Below are positions 43,966 to 52,133 of a DNA stretch of 64,000 nt, in pieces; within the stretch, counting starts at the first letter, position 1; each line of letters opens with the position of its first letter. The notes below the pieces were generated by a model, which had not been told where the DNA came from, searched no databases, and saw nothing but the letters and a program-made list of their open reading frames with translations. The stretch covers positions 62,001 to 126,000 of the forward strand of contig NZ_JABASY010000006.1 of the NCBI RefSeq assembly GCF_016107685.1, given 5' to 3'. Source of the stretch: Brevibacterium yomogidense. GTDB lineage: Bacteria > Actinomycetota > Actinomycetes > Actinomycetales > Brevibacteriaceae. The position numbers and the translations under genes are program-made.

Positions 43966-44553
43966 ATGGCCATTCCCCATGAACTCGTCACAGAACTCCA
44001 GGCCGCCGGGTATTATCCGCAGCTCGCCGGGACCATGATCGTCGAAAGCCTGTTCGACGAGGACATCAAGTCGCACTTCGTCCATATCGACACGCATGTG
44101 GACCTCGACTCGATCCACCGCCACGTGACGGCCTTCGCGATCACGCCCACCCGCCTGCTCATCGCGCACGTCGACGACGATCCCGCCCCGCGCCCGCTGG
44201 GGCAGCCGCCGCGGGCGATAACGTCGTCGGAGGCGATCGAGCTGGGAGACATCCGCACCGTCCTCATCGGCCGCACCTACGAGAAGCCGGCACACTTCGA
44301 GCCGGGGCAGGAGCCCGTCGAGGTGTCGCTCACCCTGGGCTGGGGGTCGACGACACGGATCGACACATTCCCGGAAGCATGCACCGACCCGCAGTGCGAC
44401 GCGGACCACGGCTACGGCGGCAGCCTCCTGTCCGAGGACCTCACCCTGCGTGTGTCCGCGCTGGCTGAAGGGCCCGAGGCCGTGACGCGCGCCCAGACCT
44501 TCGCACTCGATCTTCGCAGGGCCACATTCGCCGCCACGCACGGACGGAGCTGA
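43966..44553 (+). CDS. DUF5998 protein, unknown function
   Basis: A 195-residue soluble protein of a conserved actinobacterial family (DUF5998): LVTELQAAGYYPQLAGTMIV at the start, HFVHIDTHVDLDSIHRHVTAF, and the centre LSLTLGWGSTTRIDTFPEAC with CTDPQCDADHGYGG, where two Cys, two His/Asp and a Gly-Tyr-Gly could bind metal. It has a beta-rich middle and a single helical C-terminus. There is no known function. The leaderless ATG (TATGCT, 6 nt) is divergent from the lysine acetyltransferase gene. The next gene starts 7 bp after its stop, so the two form an operon. Confidence 0.82.
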   Translation: MAIPHELVTELQAAGYYPQLAGTMIVESLFDEDIKSHFVHIDTHVDLDSIHRHVTAFAITPTRLLIAHVDDDPAPRPLGQPPRAITSSEAIELGDIRTVLIGRTYEKPAHFEPGQEPVEVSLTLGWGSTTRIDTFPEACTDPQCDADHGYGGSLLSEDLTLRVSALAEGPEAVTRAQTFALDLRRATFAATHGRS

Positions 44554-44560
44554 GCCGCCG

Positions 44561-45784
44561 ATGGTGGAGAGCTCAGATCCTGTCGAGGCTGCAGGCCCGG
44601 CCGTCGACGGCGCGGGTCGTGGGGCGGCGGGAGCACTGCGCGTGCCCACCCCCGACTACGCGGGGCCGCTGCTGTCGGACGTGATCCCGGCCGCCGCGCT
44701 CGCGGTGGGCGGGGAGGACATCCTGTCGCCCGAGGCCGCAGCCCGCGCCCGGCGCATCAGCCCGGACTCTGAGGCCCGGACCGCGGTCGTCGTCCTCATC
44801 GACGGGCTGGGGTCCCGGCTGCTTCGCCGCCGGGCGGCGCACGCGCCGTTCCTCCGGTCGCTGCTGCCGGACGAGACGCTGCTGAGCGCGGGATTCCCGT
44901 CCACCACGGCGAACTCCCTGTCGTCGCTGGCGACCGGCCTGCTGCCGGGAGCTCACGGGGTGATGGGGTACACGCTGCTGGACCCGGAGCGGGACGAGGT
45001 CTTCAACCAGCTCACCGGTTCCGAACACGTCGACGGGCGCCTGTGGGTGCCGGACGCCACCCTGTTCGACCGGCTCATCGCCGGTGGGATCGACGCCGTG
45101 AACCTGGGGGAGCCCAAGTTCGACGGCCGCGGACTCAACCGGGGCTCGATGCGGGGGGCGCGGTTCCGCGGCTCTCGCACGCTCGACGAGAGGGTCGACC
45201 ACGCACTCGAGGAACTCCGTTCCCCCGGCCGGCATGTCGTCTACCTGTACTGGGGCGCGCTCGACAAGAACGGGCACGTCCACGGCGTCGACGCGTGGGA
45301 GTGGCTGGAGGAGCTCGAAGCGATCGACGGGAGCATGAGACGGCTCGCCTCCTCCCTGCCGCGTGACGCGGTCATGACGGTGACGGCCGACCACGGGATG
45401 ATCGACGTGCCGCACGAATCCCGCCTCGACCTCGCGGAACACACCCCGCAGCGCGACCTCCTGCGGGCGGTCGGCGGGGAACCGCGGGCCACCCACCTCT
45501 ACGCCCGCGCCGGGGCGGAGGCGGACGCGCTCGCCGCGTTCCGCGACCTCGTCGGCGCGCGGGGGACGGTCCTCACCCGCGCCGAAGCCGTCGCCGCCGG
45601 TCTCTTCGGTCCGGTCCGCGAGAAGAACCTGCCGCGGATCGGCGACCTCGTCGTCATCGGGGAGCCCGGATTCGGGATCGTCGATTCGGAGAACGACTCA
45701 CCCGCGGCACTGGCACTCGTGGGCCACCACGGGGGAGTGACCGCGGACGAACTCGAGATCCCGCTGCTCACCATCACGGGGTGA
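44561..45784 (+). CDS. alkaline phosphatase-superfamily phosphodiesterase/nucleotide pyrophosphatase
   Basis: A 407-residue protein of the type I phosphodiesterase/nucleotide pyrophosphatase group. The metal site starts with VVVLIDGLGSRLL (Asp near residue 79). The nucleophile is in FPSTTANSLSSLATG, where a Thr takes the usual position. GALDKNGHVHG and VTADHGMIDVPHE supply the remaining Asp/His ligands, and a final LVGHHGGVTADEL completes the set. There is no signal peptide, so it acts in the cytoplasm. The substrate could be a nucleotide sugar, a phosphodiester or a lipid-linked phosphate. It is co-transcribed with DUF5998. The DNA after the stop is repeat-rich because of the 14-bp units at the gtrA end. 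Confidence 0.88.
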   Translation: MVESSDPVEAAGPAVDGAGRGAAGALRVPTPDYAGPLLSDVIPAAALAVGGEDILSPEAAARARRISPDSEARTAVVVLIDGLGSRLLRRRAAHAPFLRSLLPDETLLSAGFPSTTANSLSSLATGLLPGAHGVMGYTLLDPERDEVFNQLTGSEHVDGRLWVPDATLFDRLIAGGIDAVNLGEPKFDGRGLNRGSMRGARFRGSRTLDERVDHALEELRSPGRHVVYLYWGALDKNGHVHGVDAWEWLEELEAIDGSMRRLASSLPRDAVMTVTADHGMIDVPHESRLDLAEHTPQRDLLRAVGGEPRATHLYARAGAEADALAAFRDLVGARGTVLTRAEAVAAGLFGPVREKNLPRIGDLVVIGEPGFGIVDSENDSPAALALVGHHGGVTADELEIPLLTITG

Positions 45785-45816
45785 GCGCGGCGGACGCCGA
45801 CCCTCAGACGTCGTCT

Positions 45817-45844
45817 GCCGAGGCGCCTCAGCCGAGGTGCCTCA
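45817..45844. repeat. two 14-bp repeats straddling the gtrA-family stop
   Basis: GCCGAGGCGCCTCA and GCCGAGGTGCCTCA are adjacent; the second ends with the stop of the minus-strand gene (45842-45844). Confidence 0.9.
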
Positions 45845-46315
45845 GCCGTCTGCGGGGTCCTCGAGGTCGACCGTCGCGCGCCTCGGTGTGGGCGGTGTGC
45901 CCTTCTTCGGGCGGTACAGGACGTGGCGGTACATGAGATAGCGGAAGACGTTGCCCAGCAGGACGCCGACCACGTTGCCGGAGACGTTGTCCGCGAACGC
46001 GGACGTGAGCCCCAGGACGTGGTGGGAGAACCACAGGCAGAGCAGCGCGATGAGCAGGCCCACGGCGTTGACGGCGAAGAATCCCACCGCCTCGCGCACG
46101 GGGGTGTTCGTCCGCCCGTCCCGGAACGTCCAGTAGCGGGACCCCACCCACGACACCGCCGTCGCGGCCGTGACGGACAGGACCTTCGCCCACATGGGGC
46201 CCATGCCCACCGGATCCAGGCGCAGCAGATTGAAGAGACCGATGTCGACGAGGAAGGCGACGCCGCCGACGGCGGAGAACTTGCCGACCCGCCGCAGCTC
46301 CTTCACCAATCCCAT
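45842..46315 (-). CDS. GtrA-family membrane protein
   Basis: A 157-residue protein with four predicted membrane segments. The opening KFSAVGGVAFLVDIGLFNLL, the central SRYWTFRDGR and the late GNVFRYLMYRHVLY are signatures of the GtrA family, which assists transfer of lipid-linked sugars across the membrane or modifies cell wall polysaccharides. The start at ATG 46315 is chosen because the minus-strand TATTCT lies 7 nt upstream; an in-frame ATG at 46360 would add 15 residues and overlap the purK promoter. It is divergent from purKE with 71 bp between starts. Two 14-bp repeats cover its stop. Confidence 0.88.
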   Translation of the reverse strand: MGLVKELRRVGKFSAVGGVAFLVDIGLFNLLRLDPVGMGPMWAKVLSVTAATAVSWVGSRYWTFRDGRTNTPVREAVGFFAVNAVGLLIALLCLWFSHHVLGLTSAFADNVSGNVVGVLLGNVFRYLMYRHVLYRPKKGTPPTPRRATVDLEDPADG

Positions 46316-46322
46316 GAGCGCC

Positions 46323-46328
46323 AGAATA
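46323..46328 (-). promoter_or_regulatory. leaderless -10 (TATTCT) of the GtrA-family gene
   Basis: Minus-strand TATTCT with 7 nt to the ATG at 46315. Confidence 0.58.
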
Positions 46329-46373
46329 CTGGCCGCTGAGCACGCCGCTGAACACGTCACCGTCCGGCGCGCA

Positions 46374-46379
46374 TAGACT
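46374..46379 (+). promoter_or_regulatory. leaderless -10 (TAGACT) of purKE
   Basis: TAGACT followed by 7 nt and the GTG at 46387; no ribosome binding site. Confidence 0.6.
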
Positions 46380-46386
46380 GGCTCCC

Positions 46387-48279
46387 GTGACTTTCCCGAA
46401 GATCGGCGTCGTGGGCGGCGGACAGCTCGCCAGGATGATGGCGCCAGCAGCGGAGGCGCTGGGCGTCTCCTTCCATGTCCTCAGCGAGGCCGACGGTGCC
46501 TCCGCCGCACAGGTGTCCGCGAACGTCACGGTGGGCGACTACCGCGATTGGGACACCCTCGAGGCGTTCGCGCGGACCGTCGACGTCCTCACCTTCGACC
46601 ACGAGCACGTGCCGCCGGAGCACCTGCGGGCACTCGGGGCCGCCGGACACAGCGTCCACCCCGGTCCGGACGCGCTCATCCACGCGCAGGACAAGCTGGT
46701 CATGCGCAAGAGGATCGACGAGCTGGGCCTGCCGAACCCCCGGTGGGCCGAAGTGGCCTCCGTCGCCGACCTGGAGGTCGCGGCGCAGGACCTGGGCCTG
46801 CCCCTCATCCTCAAGACTCCCCGCGGCGGCTACGACGGCCACGGTGTCCGGGTGATCCATGACCCCGCCGAGGCCGCGGACTGGTTCGCCGACGCCCCCG
46901 GCCCGCTGCTGGCGGAGGAGAAGGTCGACTTCACCCGTGAACTGGCGGTCATGGTCGGCCGCTCCCCGTCGGGTCAGACCGCAGTGTGGCCGGTCGTCGC
47001 GACCTACCAGCAGGACGGCGTGTGCAAGGAAGCGATCGCACCGGCCCCCGGCCTGGCGCCGGAGCTGTCCGCACGCATCCAGGGCGACGTCATCGCGCTC
47101 GCCACGAAGTTGGGCGTCACCGGCGTCATGGCGATGGAGATGTTCGAAGTCCCTGGTGGCTACCTCGTGAACGAACTCGCGATGCGCCCCCACAACACGG
47201 GCCACTGGACGCAGGACGGCTCTGTCACCAGCCAGTTCGAGCAGCACCTGCGGGCGGTGCTCGATCTGCCGCTGGGCGACCCGACCGCGACCGCGCCGCT
47301 CACCGCGATGGTGAACGTCCTGGGTGCCGACCGCGACGACCTCTACCACGCGTACCTCCACGTGCTCGCCCACGACCCCGCGGTCAAGGTGCACATGTAC
47401 GGCAAGGGGGTGCGGCCCGGCCGCAAGCTGGGGCACGTGAACCTGGCCGGGACGGACAGCGCGGAGCGGCTGCTCGCCCGAGCCCGCCACGCCGCCGACT
47501 TCATCGCAGGCGTCGACACGAACCCGCACCCGGACTTCGGCCCCGAAGGTGAGACGGACACGGGCGGCACTGCGAGTGCGGCTGCCGGAGCCGCAGCCTC
47601 GGCGGCGGGGACGTCGGTGAGTTCGACGGCAGCCGCGGGGACAGGATCCGTCTCGACCGCCTCGGCGGCGGGGTCCCAGGCGCAGCCGCGGGTCGGCATC
47701 GTCATGGGTTCGGATTCGGACTGGCCCACCATGTCCGCGGCCGCGGACTCGCTGCGGGAGTTCGGCATCCCGTTCACCGCGGAGGTCGTGTCCGCGCACC
47801 GCATGCCGGAGGAGATGGTGGAGTGGGGCCGCACGGCGGCCGACCGCGGCCTCGAGGTCATCATCGCCGGTGCCGGCGGTGCCGCCCACCTGCCCGGCAT
47901 GCTCGCCTCCCTCACGTCCCTGCCGGTCATCGGTGTGCCGGTGCCGCTGAAATACCTCGACGGGATGGACTCGCTGCTGTCGATCGTCCAGATGCCGTCC
48001 GGCGTCCCCGTCGCGACCGTGTCCGTAGGAGGCGCCGCGAACGCGGGACTGCTCGCGGTGCGGATCCTCGCGGCCGGCGGGACCGGAGATCGCGAGGCGC
48101 ACGCGAACGGTGCACAGGCCGGTGAGGACGACACCCCGGCTGGCGGGAACGATACTCCTGCAGCCGCGGACCTCCGTGCCGCTCTCGACGAGCACCGCGC
48201 CGCTCTGCGGGACACGGCACAGGCGAAGGGCCGGGCCCTCGCCGAACGCCTCGCAGCAGGAGACACTGCGCGCGACTGA
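46387..48279 (+). CDS. purK: fused N5-carboxyaminoimidazole ribonucleotide synthase-mutase (PurK-PurE)
   Basis: A 630-residue bifunctional purine enzyme. Residues 1-380 are PurK, an ATP-grasp enzyme ([51 protein letters not shown]). An Ala/Ser/Gly/Thr linker covers about 385-435. Residues 436-630 are PurE ([35 protein letters not shown]), with an inserted Gly/Asp/Ala segment near 565-595. Together they carry out the two-step conversion of AIR to CAIR in de novo purine synthesis. In most actinobacteria these are separate neighbouring genes; the order here (PurK first) differs from the fungal PurE-like/PurK arrangement. The leaderless GTG start is well supported. The acyl-CoA dehydrogenase gene follows. 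Confidence 0.94.
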   Translation: MTFPKIGVVGGGQLARMMAPAAEALGVSFHVLSEADGASAAQVSANVTVGDYRDWDTLEAFARTVDVLTFDHEHVPPEHLRALGAAGHSVHPGPDALIHAQDKLVMRKRIDELGLPNPRWAEVASVADLEVAAQDLGLPLILKTPRGGYDGHGVRVIHDPAEAADWFADAPGPLLAEEKVDFTRELAVMVGRSPSGQTAVWPVVATYQQDGVCKEAIAPAPGLAPELSARIQGDVIALATKLGVTGVMAMEMFEVPGGYLVNELAMRPHNTGHWTQDGSVTSQFEQHLRAVLDLPLGDPTATAPLTAMVNVLGADRDDLYHAYLHVLAHDPAVKVHMYGKGVRPGRKLGHVNLAGTDSAERLLARARHAADFIAGVDTNPHPDFGPEGETDTGGTASAAAGAAASAAGTSVSSTAAAGTGSVSTASAAGSQAQPRVGIVMGSDSDWPTMSAAADSLREFGIPFTAEVVSAHRMPEEMVEWGRTAADRGLEVIIAGAGGAAHLPGMLASLTSLPVIGVPVPLKYLDGMDSLLSIVQMPSGVPVATVSVGGAANAGLLAVRILAAGGTGDREAHANGAQAGEDDTPAGGNDTPAAADLRAALDEHRAALRDTAQAKGRALAERLAAGDTARD

Positions 48280-48372
48280 GACCAAACCCCACGGCGGCTC
48301 CCACCACGGGAGACCGTCACCTCCACGAACAGGACAGCGTCGAGCCGTCGGGCCGACCAGAAGGAGCTGAGG

Positions 48373-49521
48373 ATGACTTTCGATCTCTACCGTCCCACTG
48401 AAGAGCACGACGAACTCCGGGCAGCGGTCCGTGACGTCGTCGACGCGAAGATCACCCCGTTCGCCGCGGAGGTCGACGCCGACTCCCGCTACCCGCAGGA
48501 GGCGCACGACGCGCTGCTCGCGACCGACTTCTTCGCACCCCACGTGCCGGAGCAGTACGGCGGCGTGGGTGCGGACGCGCTCGCGACCGCGATCGTCATC
48601 GAAGAGGTGGCGCGCGGGTGCGCATCGTCCTCGCTCATCCCGGCCGTCAACAAGCTGGGCTCGATGCCGGTGCAGCTGGGCGGCGGAGAGGCGATCAAGG
48701 AGAAGTACCTCACGCAGCTCGCGGAAGGGCGCGCGTTCTCTTACGGACTCTCCGAGCGCGAGGCCGGGTCCGACACCGCGTCGATGAAGACCCGTGCGGT
48801 GCGCGACGGCGACGGCTGGGTCCTCAACGGCGTGAAGACGTGGATCACGAACGCGGGGGAGTCCGACTTCTACACCGTCATGGCGGTCACCGACCCGGAC
48901 GGGCCGCGCGGACGCAACATCAGCGCGTTCGTCGTGGAGAAGGGCGACGAGGGCTTCACGTTCGGGGAGAAGGAGCGGAAGCTCGGCATCAAGGGCAGCC
49001 CCACGCGGGAGCTCTTCCTCGAGGACGTGCGCCTGCCCGCCGACCGCATCATCGGCGAGGAGGGCGAGGGACTCAAGATCGCCCTGCGCACGCTCGACCA
49101 CACGCGTGTGACGATCGCCGCGCAGGCCGTGGGCATCGCCCAGGGCGCCCTGGACTACGCGATCGGCTACATCAGGGAGCGCCAGCAGTTCGGCAAGGCG
49201 ATCGCTGACTTCCAGGCGATCCAGTTCATGGTCGCGGACATGGGCATGAAGCTCGAGGCCGCACGCCAGCTCACCTACGTCGCAGCGGCGAAGAGCGAGC
49301 GCGAGGACGCGGACCTTGGCTACTTCGGTGCCGCGGCCAAGGCCTACGCGTCCGACGTGGCGATGGAGGTCACGACCGACGCCGTGCAGCTGCTGGGCGG
49401 CGCCGGCTACGTCTCCGACCACCCGGTCGAGCGCATGATGCGCGACGCGAAGATCACCCAGATCTACGAGGGCACGAACCAGGTGCAGCGCCTCGTCATG
49501 GGACGCAAGCTGCTGGCGTGA
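48373..49521 (+). CDS. acyl-CoA dehydrogenase
   Basis: A 382-residue FAD enzyme that oxidises acyl-CoA to enoyl-CoA, passing electrons to ETF. Family landmarks: YGLSEREAGSDTASMKT (substrate/FAD region), GVKTWITNAGESDFY, FGKAIADFQAIQFMVADM, QLLGGAGYVSDHPVERMMRD and the catalytic Glu in IYEGTNQVQRLV (about 365). The Glu position and length fit short/medium-chain or branched-chain (isobutyryl/2-methylbutyryl) dehydrogenases; chain-length specificity is not determinable. GAAGGAG is upstream of the ATG. It follows purKE by 93 bp without an obvious terminator. A near-duplicate of its stop region and a hairpin lie downstream. Confidence 0.94.
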   Translation: MTFDLYRPTEEHDELRAAVRDVVDAKITPFAAEVDADSRYPQEAHDALLATDFFAPHVPEQYGGVGADALATAIVIEEVARGCASSSLIPAVNKLGSMPVQLGGGEAIKEKYLTQLAEGRAFSYGLSEREAGSDTASMKTRAVRDGDGWVLNGVKTWITNAGESDFYTVMAVTDPDGPRGRNISAFVVEKGDEGFTFGEKERKLGIKGSPTRELFLEDVRLPADRIIGEEGEGLKIALRTLDHTRVTIAAQAVGIAQGALDYAIGYIRERQQFGKAIADFQAIQFMVADMGMKLEAARQLTYVAAAKSEREDADLGYFGAAAKAYASDVAMEVTTDAVQLLGGAGYVSDHPVERMMRDAKITQIYEGTNQVQRLVMGRKLLA

Positions 49522-49568
49522 CATACGGAGGCGCGTCGCACAGCGGCGCGTGACACGGAGGCGCGTCG
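49516..49568. repeat. duplicated acyl-CoA dehydrogenase stop region
   Basis: GCGTGACATACGGAGGCG (from 49516, containing the stop at 49519) recurs from 49548 with a 2-bp deletion; both copies continue into GCGTCG. Confidence 0.85.
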
Positions 49569-49593
49569 TCGCGCAGCCATGCGACGACGCGCC
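49560..49593. terminator. bidirectional hairpin between the acyl-CoA dehydrogenase and patatin genes
   Basis: 13-bp arms GGCGCGTCGTCGC and GCGACGACGCGCC with an 8-nt loop, between convergent genes. The downstream sequence is TTCACTG, not a full T-run. Confidence 0.6.
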
Positions 49594-49626
49594 TTCACTG
49601 TGCCCTGTGGTGAGCTCGGGCGTCTG

Positions 49627-50616
49627 TCAGCTGCCCGGCCACAGTTCCGGCGCCTTGGTCGTCAGGAACTTGTTCGCGGCCTCGCGCCCGGACCGGATGA
49701 GCCGCTCCGACTGTGCGGGAGCCAGCTCGAAATCGAGCGCCGACGTTCCGGCCGTGTCGATGAACATCGTGCGGTCGATCGTCGACGGCTCGTCGATGTG
49801 TCGACGATCGATCCCGTGCAGAGCGGTCGAGACCAGCGCCTTCGTCACCCCGAACAGACCGCCCACAGGCTGAGAGATGGATGGTTCGTCCTCCCGCGCG
49901 GACAGCCGCATGCCGAATGTGGGCCAGCGGGCCGCCGTCCGGTCGGGCTGGTCGAACACCCCGATCGGGTAGTTCGACAGCAGCCCGCCGTCGACCAGGC
50001 TCACAGCACCCCGCGGAGGTGTGCGCAGCCGCACCGGCCGGAACATGAACGGGATGGCGGCGGACGCGCAGACGGCCTCCGCCACCGACTGCTCGTCGGG
50101 GTCGAGACCGTAGTGCTCGTAGTCCCACGGGAGCAGGGACATCCGGTGGTTCGACAGGTCGCTCGTGACGACGACGAGTGAGAACTCGCGCTCCGGGTGC
50201 AGCGCAGAGCCGGGGTCCGTCCGCCGCAGGTCGCCGAACGTGCGCACACCCAGGTCGGCCAGCACACCGGTCAGCCAGCGCTGCAGATAGCGGCCCTCGT
50301 GGAGGCCGCCCCGGGCGGCGAGGGACACGACGTCGGCGAGGACGTGCGCGGGACCCAGCGCACGTCCGATCCTGCTCGAATCGGGCACCCGTGAGTAGTC
50401 GAGGGTCGCGACGAGTTCCGACAGGCGATTCGGTGACTCGTCCGCGTGCTGCAGAGCGGCGACGAGGGACCCTGTGATCGCGCCCGCGGACGTTCCGGCG
50501 ATGCGCGGAAACGTATAGCCGACAGCGCTCAGGACGTCGAGCGCCCCGACGAACGCGGTCCCCTTCACACCGCCGCCCTCCATCACGAGGTCGGCTCGTC
50601 GTGCAGTTCTCGTCAT
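49627..50616 (-). CDS. patatin-like phospholipase
   Basis: A 329-residue patatin. It has the oxyanion motif MEGGGVKG (12-19), the nucleophile Ser43 in GTSAG and the catalytic Asp in VDGGLLSN (about 207), the full Ser-Asp dyad for acyl-ester hydrolysis. There is no signal peptide or membrane segment, so it is a cytoplasmic or peripherally bound lipase. The physiological lipid is unknown; bacterial patatins range from storage-lipid to membrane-lipid hydrolases. The ATG at 50616 has a minus-strand TAGGCT 6 nt upstream and no ribosome binding site, so it is leaderless. It is convergent with the acyl-CoA dehydrogenase gene. Confidence 0.9.
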   Translation of the reverse strand: MTRTARRADLVMEGGGVKGTAFVGALDVLSAVGYTFPRIAGTSAGAITGSLVAALQHADESPNRLSELVATLDYSRVPDSSRIGRALGPAHVLADVVSLAARGGLHEGRYLQRWLTGVLADLGVRTFGDLRRTDPGSALHPEREFSLVVVTSDLSNHRMSLLPWDYEHYGLDPDEQSVAEAVCASAAIPFMFRPVRLRTPPRGAVSLVDGGLLSNYPIGVFDQPDRTAARWPTFGMRLSAREDEPSISQPVGGLFGVTKALVSTALHGIDRRHIDEPSTIDRTMFIDTAGTSALDFELAPAQSERLIRSGREAANKFLTTKAPELWPGS

Positions 50617-50622
50617 AGCGCG

Positions 50623-50628
50623 AGCCTA
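50623..50628 (-). promoter_or_regulatory. leaderless -10 (TAGGCT) of the patatin gene
   Basis: Minus-strand TAGGCT with 6 nt to the ATG at 50616. Confidence 0.58.
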
Positions 50629-50731
50629 GAGCAGTACTGACGTCCGGCGGCTGAAGGTGCAGACTGGTGACGACAGGCCACTGCAGCCTGGCACAGAGGG
50701 CAACCGGTTGGAAGCGCGCGAGGAGACCGTC

Positions 50732-51928
50732 ATGAAGATCGCACACCGCATCGACGACTTGGGGACGGAGACCGCGTTCGCCGTCGCTCAGGCCGCAGCC
50801 GAATGGAAGGCGAAGGGCAATCGCATCTTCCCGTTCCACCTGGGAGACATCGACATCCCCACGGCACCGCACATCGTCGACGCGATGAACGCTGCGATCG
50901 CAGACGGGAAGACCGGCTACTGCCCGGGACCGGGGATCCCGGAGCTGAGAGCCGTACTCGCAGACGACATCGGCGGCCAGCGCGGCATGCCGGTGGACGC
51001 AGAGGACGTCGTCGTGACAACCGGCGGGAAGCCCGTCATCACGAAGTTCCTCCAGACGGTCATGAACCCGGGGGAGGGCGTGCTCTACCCGAACCCCGGC
51101 TTCCCGATCTACGAGTCCCAGATCGAGTACTTGGGCGGGGTGCCGCTGCCGTACAGGTACGTGCCCACGCCGGACGGCTTCGCGATCGACCTGGACCACC
51201 TGCGGTCGCTCATCACCCCGCAGACGACCGCCCTGATCTACAACGACCTGCAGAACCCCATCTCCGCGGAGTCGACGGACGCGGAACGTGAAGCGGTCGC
51301 GAAGATCGCTCAGGAGCACGACCTGTGGGTGCTGTCCGATGAGGCGTACTTCGAGATGCGCTATGAAGGCGAGTCGCGGTCGATCGCGGCGCTGCCCGGC
51401 ATGCAGGAGCGGACGGTCATCCTCTACACCTTCAGCAAGAAGTTTGCGATGACGGGTTCGCGGCTGGGCTGTGCGGTCGCGCCGCGGGAGGTCGCGAACA
51501 TCATCTCCACCCTCAACACGAACGACGAATCGTGCACGACGCACTTCGTCCAGTGGGCGGGCATCGCCGCGCTGCAGGGCACCCAGGAGCCCGTGCACCG
51601 CATGCTCGACGAGTTCCGGGGGCGCAGGGACGCCGTCTGCGACCTGGTGAACGGGATCCCGGGGATGAGCGTCGCGGTGCCCCAGTCGACGTTCTACGTA
51701 TTCCCCGACGTCACGGAGACCGTGCAGCGGATGGGGCTCACCGACGTCGGGGAGTTCGCACAGCAGGCGCTGCACGCGACAGGGGTGTCCTTCTGCACCC
51801 GCGAGCACTTCGGCAGACGGCAGCCGGGTGAGGACCGCGACTACATCCGGCTCGCCTACTCCGGAATCGGCCTGGACGACATCACGGAGGGGCTGGGCCT
51901 CCTGCGCGACTGGGTCGAATCCGTCTGA
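50732..51928 (+). CDS. class I/II pyridoxal-phosphate aminotransferase
   Basis: A 398-residue fold-type I aminotransferase. It has the N-terminal IFPFHLGDIDIPTAPHIVDA, KTGYCPGPGIPELR, PNPGFPIYESQIEYLGG and, in the lysine region, YTFSKKFAMTGSRLG (Lys near 235-236), with SDEAYFEMRYEG (Asp/Tyr contact PLP). The closest described groups are aspartate/aromatic/alanine-type aminotransferases; the donor and acceptor are not predictable. AGGAG is 7-8 nt before the ATG at 50732. An in-frame start at 50657 is possible but lacks a better site. Three 15-bp repeats straddle the stop. It is divergent from the patatin gene. Confidence 0.88.
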   Translation: MKIAHRIDDLGTETAFAVAQAAAEWKAKGNRIFPFHLGDIDIPTAPHIVDAMNAAIADGKTGYCPGPGIPELRAVLADDIGGQRGMPVDAEDVVVTTGGKPVITKFLQTVMNPGEGVLYPNPGFPIYESQIEYLGGVPLPYRYVPTPDGFAIDLDHLRSLITPQTTALIYNDLQNPISAESTDAEREAVAKIAQEHDLWVLSDEAYFEMRYEGESRSIAALPGMQERTVILYTFSKKFAMTGSRLGCAVAPREVANIISTLNTNDESCTTHFVQWAGIAALQGTQEPVHRMLDEFRGRRDAVCDLVNGIPGMSVAVPQSTFYVFPDVTETVQRMGLTDVGEFAQQALHATGVSFCTREHFGRRQPGEDRDYIRLAYSGIGLDDITEGLGLLRDWVESV

Positions 51929-51965
51929 GCCTCCTCCGTCTGAGCCTCCTCCGTGTGAGGCTCCG
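51921..51965. repeat. three 15-bp repeats straddling the aminotransferase stop
   Basis: CCGTCTGAGCCTCCT at 51921 and 51936 is identical; the third copy (51951) is diverged. The first contains the TGA at 51926-51928 and the second repeats it. Confidence 0.93.
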
Positions 51966-52133
51966 CACGGGAGCACGTCCCGCGTCTCTCTGAGCCGCCC
52001 CGGGCCACCTGGGGCCGTCCGACTCCTCCGGGTGCCCAGGGATCTTTCACCGACCTGCCGGGGCGTCTTACGTGAGAATGATCCTCTGATCATGCATTGT
52101 GGTGCTGTCAATCCGCTCCAGCCCCGAGGCACC

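Noticed and set aside
46357-49524. Very long antisense open frame opposite purKE and the acyl-CoA dehydrogenase
   Set aside because: Composition is Arg/Val/Asp-rich with no family motifs, and it is fully explained by the GC-rich coding strand. Similar long shadows at 4435-5994, 12214-13863, 20589-23180 and 49595-52558 were rejected for the same reason.
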